The translations under genes and the position numbers were made by a program. From contig NC_089854.1 in NCBI RefSeq assembly GCF_036373705.1, positions 25,309,225-25,373,224 of the forward strand: a stretch of 64,000 nucleotides of DNA, given 5' to 3'. Source of the DNA: Amia ocellicauda. Its lineage: Eukaryota > Chordata > Actinopteri > Amiiformes > Amiidae. A model generated the notes under the pieces. It searched no databases. It was not told the DNA's origin and saw nothing but the letters and a program-made list of their open reading frames with translations. Positions 62,877 to 64,000 of the stretch are shown piece by piece (the first letter of the stretch is position 1; the number at the start of each line of letters is the position of its first letter).

Positions 62877-64000
62877 GTGACTGATTCCAGAATAGTCAGA
62901 GAGGACAGATTGCTTTTTTTGTTATTTGTTGCACTTTTAATTATAAATGCATCGCAGTGGTGATGTGTTTATTTTCCTGCTGCTTGTTATCTGTATGATT
63001 TCAGTGCTGGAGAAAGATGAGGAAAAATGGCACGAGTTACTACAGGAGTTGTGTCAAAAAGAACCTCGACTCCCCCCGTGCAGAACACACCAGCTTTGAA
63101 ATGAACACTGCCATAAATTAACAGGCAACTTTACCATTTTGAATCTTGCAGCATACAAACACAGAGGGAGCATAACTCGAAGGATAAGGGTTTCTTTGAA
63201 GTATGTTTTATACATGAGGACAACTTCTATCCAATAGGTTTTCTCCGGGGCTGCTTAACTACTCAGCAGCTGAACGCTTATGCTGGGAGAGCCATGCGAA
63301 GAAACAAGGAGATATAACTCCTGACGATTATGCAGTTTTCTTCTCCCTTATACAAGCGTGAAGGTCTGCAGAGATTAGCCAATTGATAAATGAGTGGCAA
63401 TTTTTGATTTTGCAGACTTCAGGAAACAACGATTTGTGATTCCATATTACTGGGATGGTAGCAGTGTCAAAAAAAGGAAAAAAGGGTATCGTTGAAGTGT
63501 AAAACGGCAGAGCAGCACCTACAAATTTCACAATAATAAAATACAGAAAACAAAAAACTAAAAGTATGTACAAGTATGTAAAAGGATAACGGAATCACGC
63601 AAACAAGAGTAATCAGCTGGAAACCGATTAGGACTAAAGCTATGGCACCTGAGAGCAGCCCGTGGGACGCAGTGTAATCAGATATTCCCACAAATTGTCA
63701 TCTTCTCTAGAATGGCTTAACAACCAGACAGCAACACAAGCCTGCCCCCCTGCAACACACCCCCTGGAAATCTAAAAAGTCCATCTAATGTGATCAAACA
63801 GAAAAGAAAAGGACAAGTAATTTGTCGTTTCCCCCCTCCTGACACGCTGCCATGTTAATGACCTCTCTTCCTGTGGGCACTTCCTGGCCTCCAATGTGTC
63901 CACCAAGCTGTGAACCCTGGCAAAGGAACCGAGCTCAGCGGTGTGAGGAGCCGAGGCAGCAGGCAGGGCAGCCAGCTAAGCAGAACTGATGGGGCTGCGG
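60707..64000. other. Upstream aspscr1 intron sequence
   Basis: No further aspscr1 exon is seen to the right edge. It contains A/T homopolymers and an (AT)n run at about 62844-62874. It probably all lies in one large intron that continues outside the window. Confidence 0.5.
62844..62874. repeat. (AC)n/(AT)n microsatellite
   Basis: Short AC repeats run into an AT dinucleotide run, in the aspscr1 intron. Confidence 0.95.

Overview
This window is nuclear DNA from a ray-finned fish. It has multi-exon genes with GT/AG introns, long AT-rich introns, microsatellites and a typical fish repeat set: Tc1, EnSpm/CACTA-like, DIRS-like, LINE and hAT-like elements. I cannot name the species. The ordered pair cenpx (+) then aspscr1 (-), pointing at each other, matches the human 17q25.3 arrangement, so the right side is conserved vertebrate synteny.

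Layout: (1) 1-11.3 kb holds two tandem plus-strand copies of an unrecognised gene family, called copies 1 and 2 here. Copy 1 lacks its 5' end because of the window edge. Copy 2 is complete, with an ISRE and TATA box upstream. (2) 12-25.7 kb is a transposon block: a TIR element, a 5'-truncated LINE, a Tc1 element, and a roughly 9 kb EnSpm/CACTA-like element carrying a broken transposase and a broken PB1-domain (SAMD3-like) companion gene. A solo-LTR-like insert sits inside the transposase. (3) 27.6-32.2 kb holds a complete small gene encoding 214 aa, possibly related to the SUKH/US22 fold, with a CpG-rich 5' region. (4) 32.8-35.6 kb is a three-deep transposon nest. (5) 36-41.5 kb is copy 3 of the family, again with an ISRE. 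(6) 42.8-45.4 kb is cenpx, complete in five exons. (7) 45.4-64 kb is mostly noncoding, with the last four coding exons of aspscr1 on the minus strand and its large introns.

The most notable content is the three-copy family. Exon lengths and phases are shared (the 160-nt exon is the same length in all three; the 171-nt exon in copies 1 and 2). Where the promoter is visible (copies 2 and 3), the gene has a canonical interferon response element. The last exon carries a fixed cysteine signature, P-C-x2-C-x26-C-A-E-x-E. It uses the metal-site elements of cytidine-deaminase-like enzymes (PCxxC and CAE) in the opposite order. Copies 1 and 2 share two virtually identical tracts in the last exon that flank a 26-bp divergent loop, which looks like gene conversion with local diversification. 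N-termini differ between copies: copy 2 has a CCCH-like cysteine cluster and copy 3 does not. I infer a fast-evolving, interferon-inducible, fish antiviral-type family; function is unproven.
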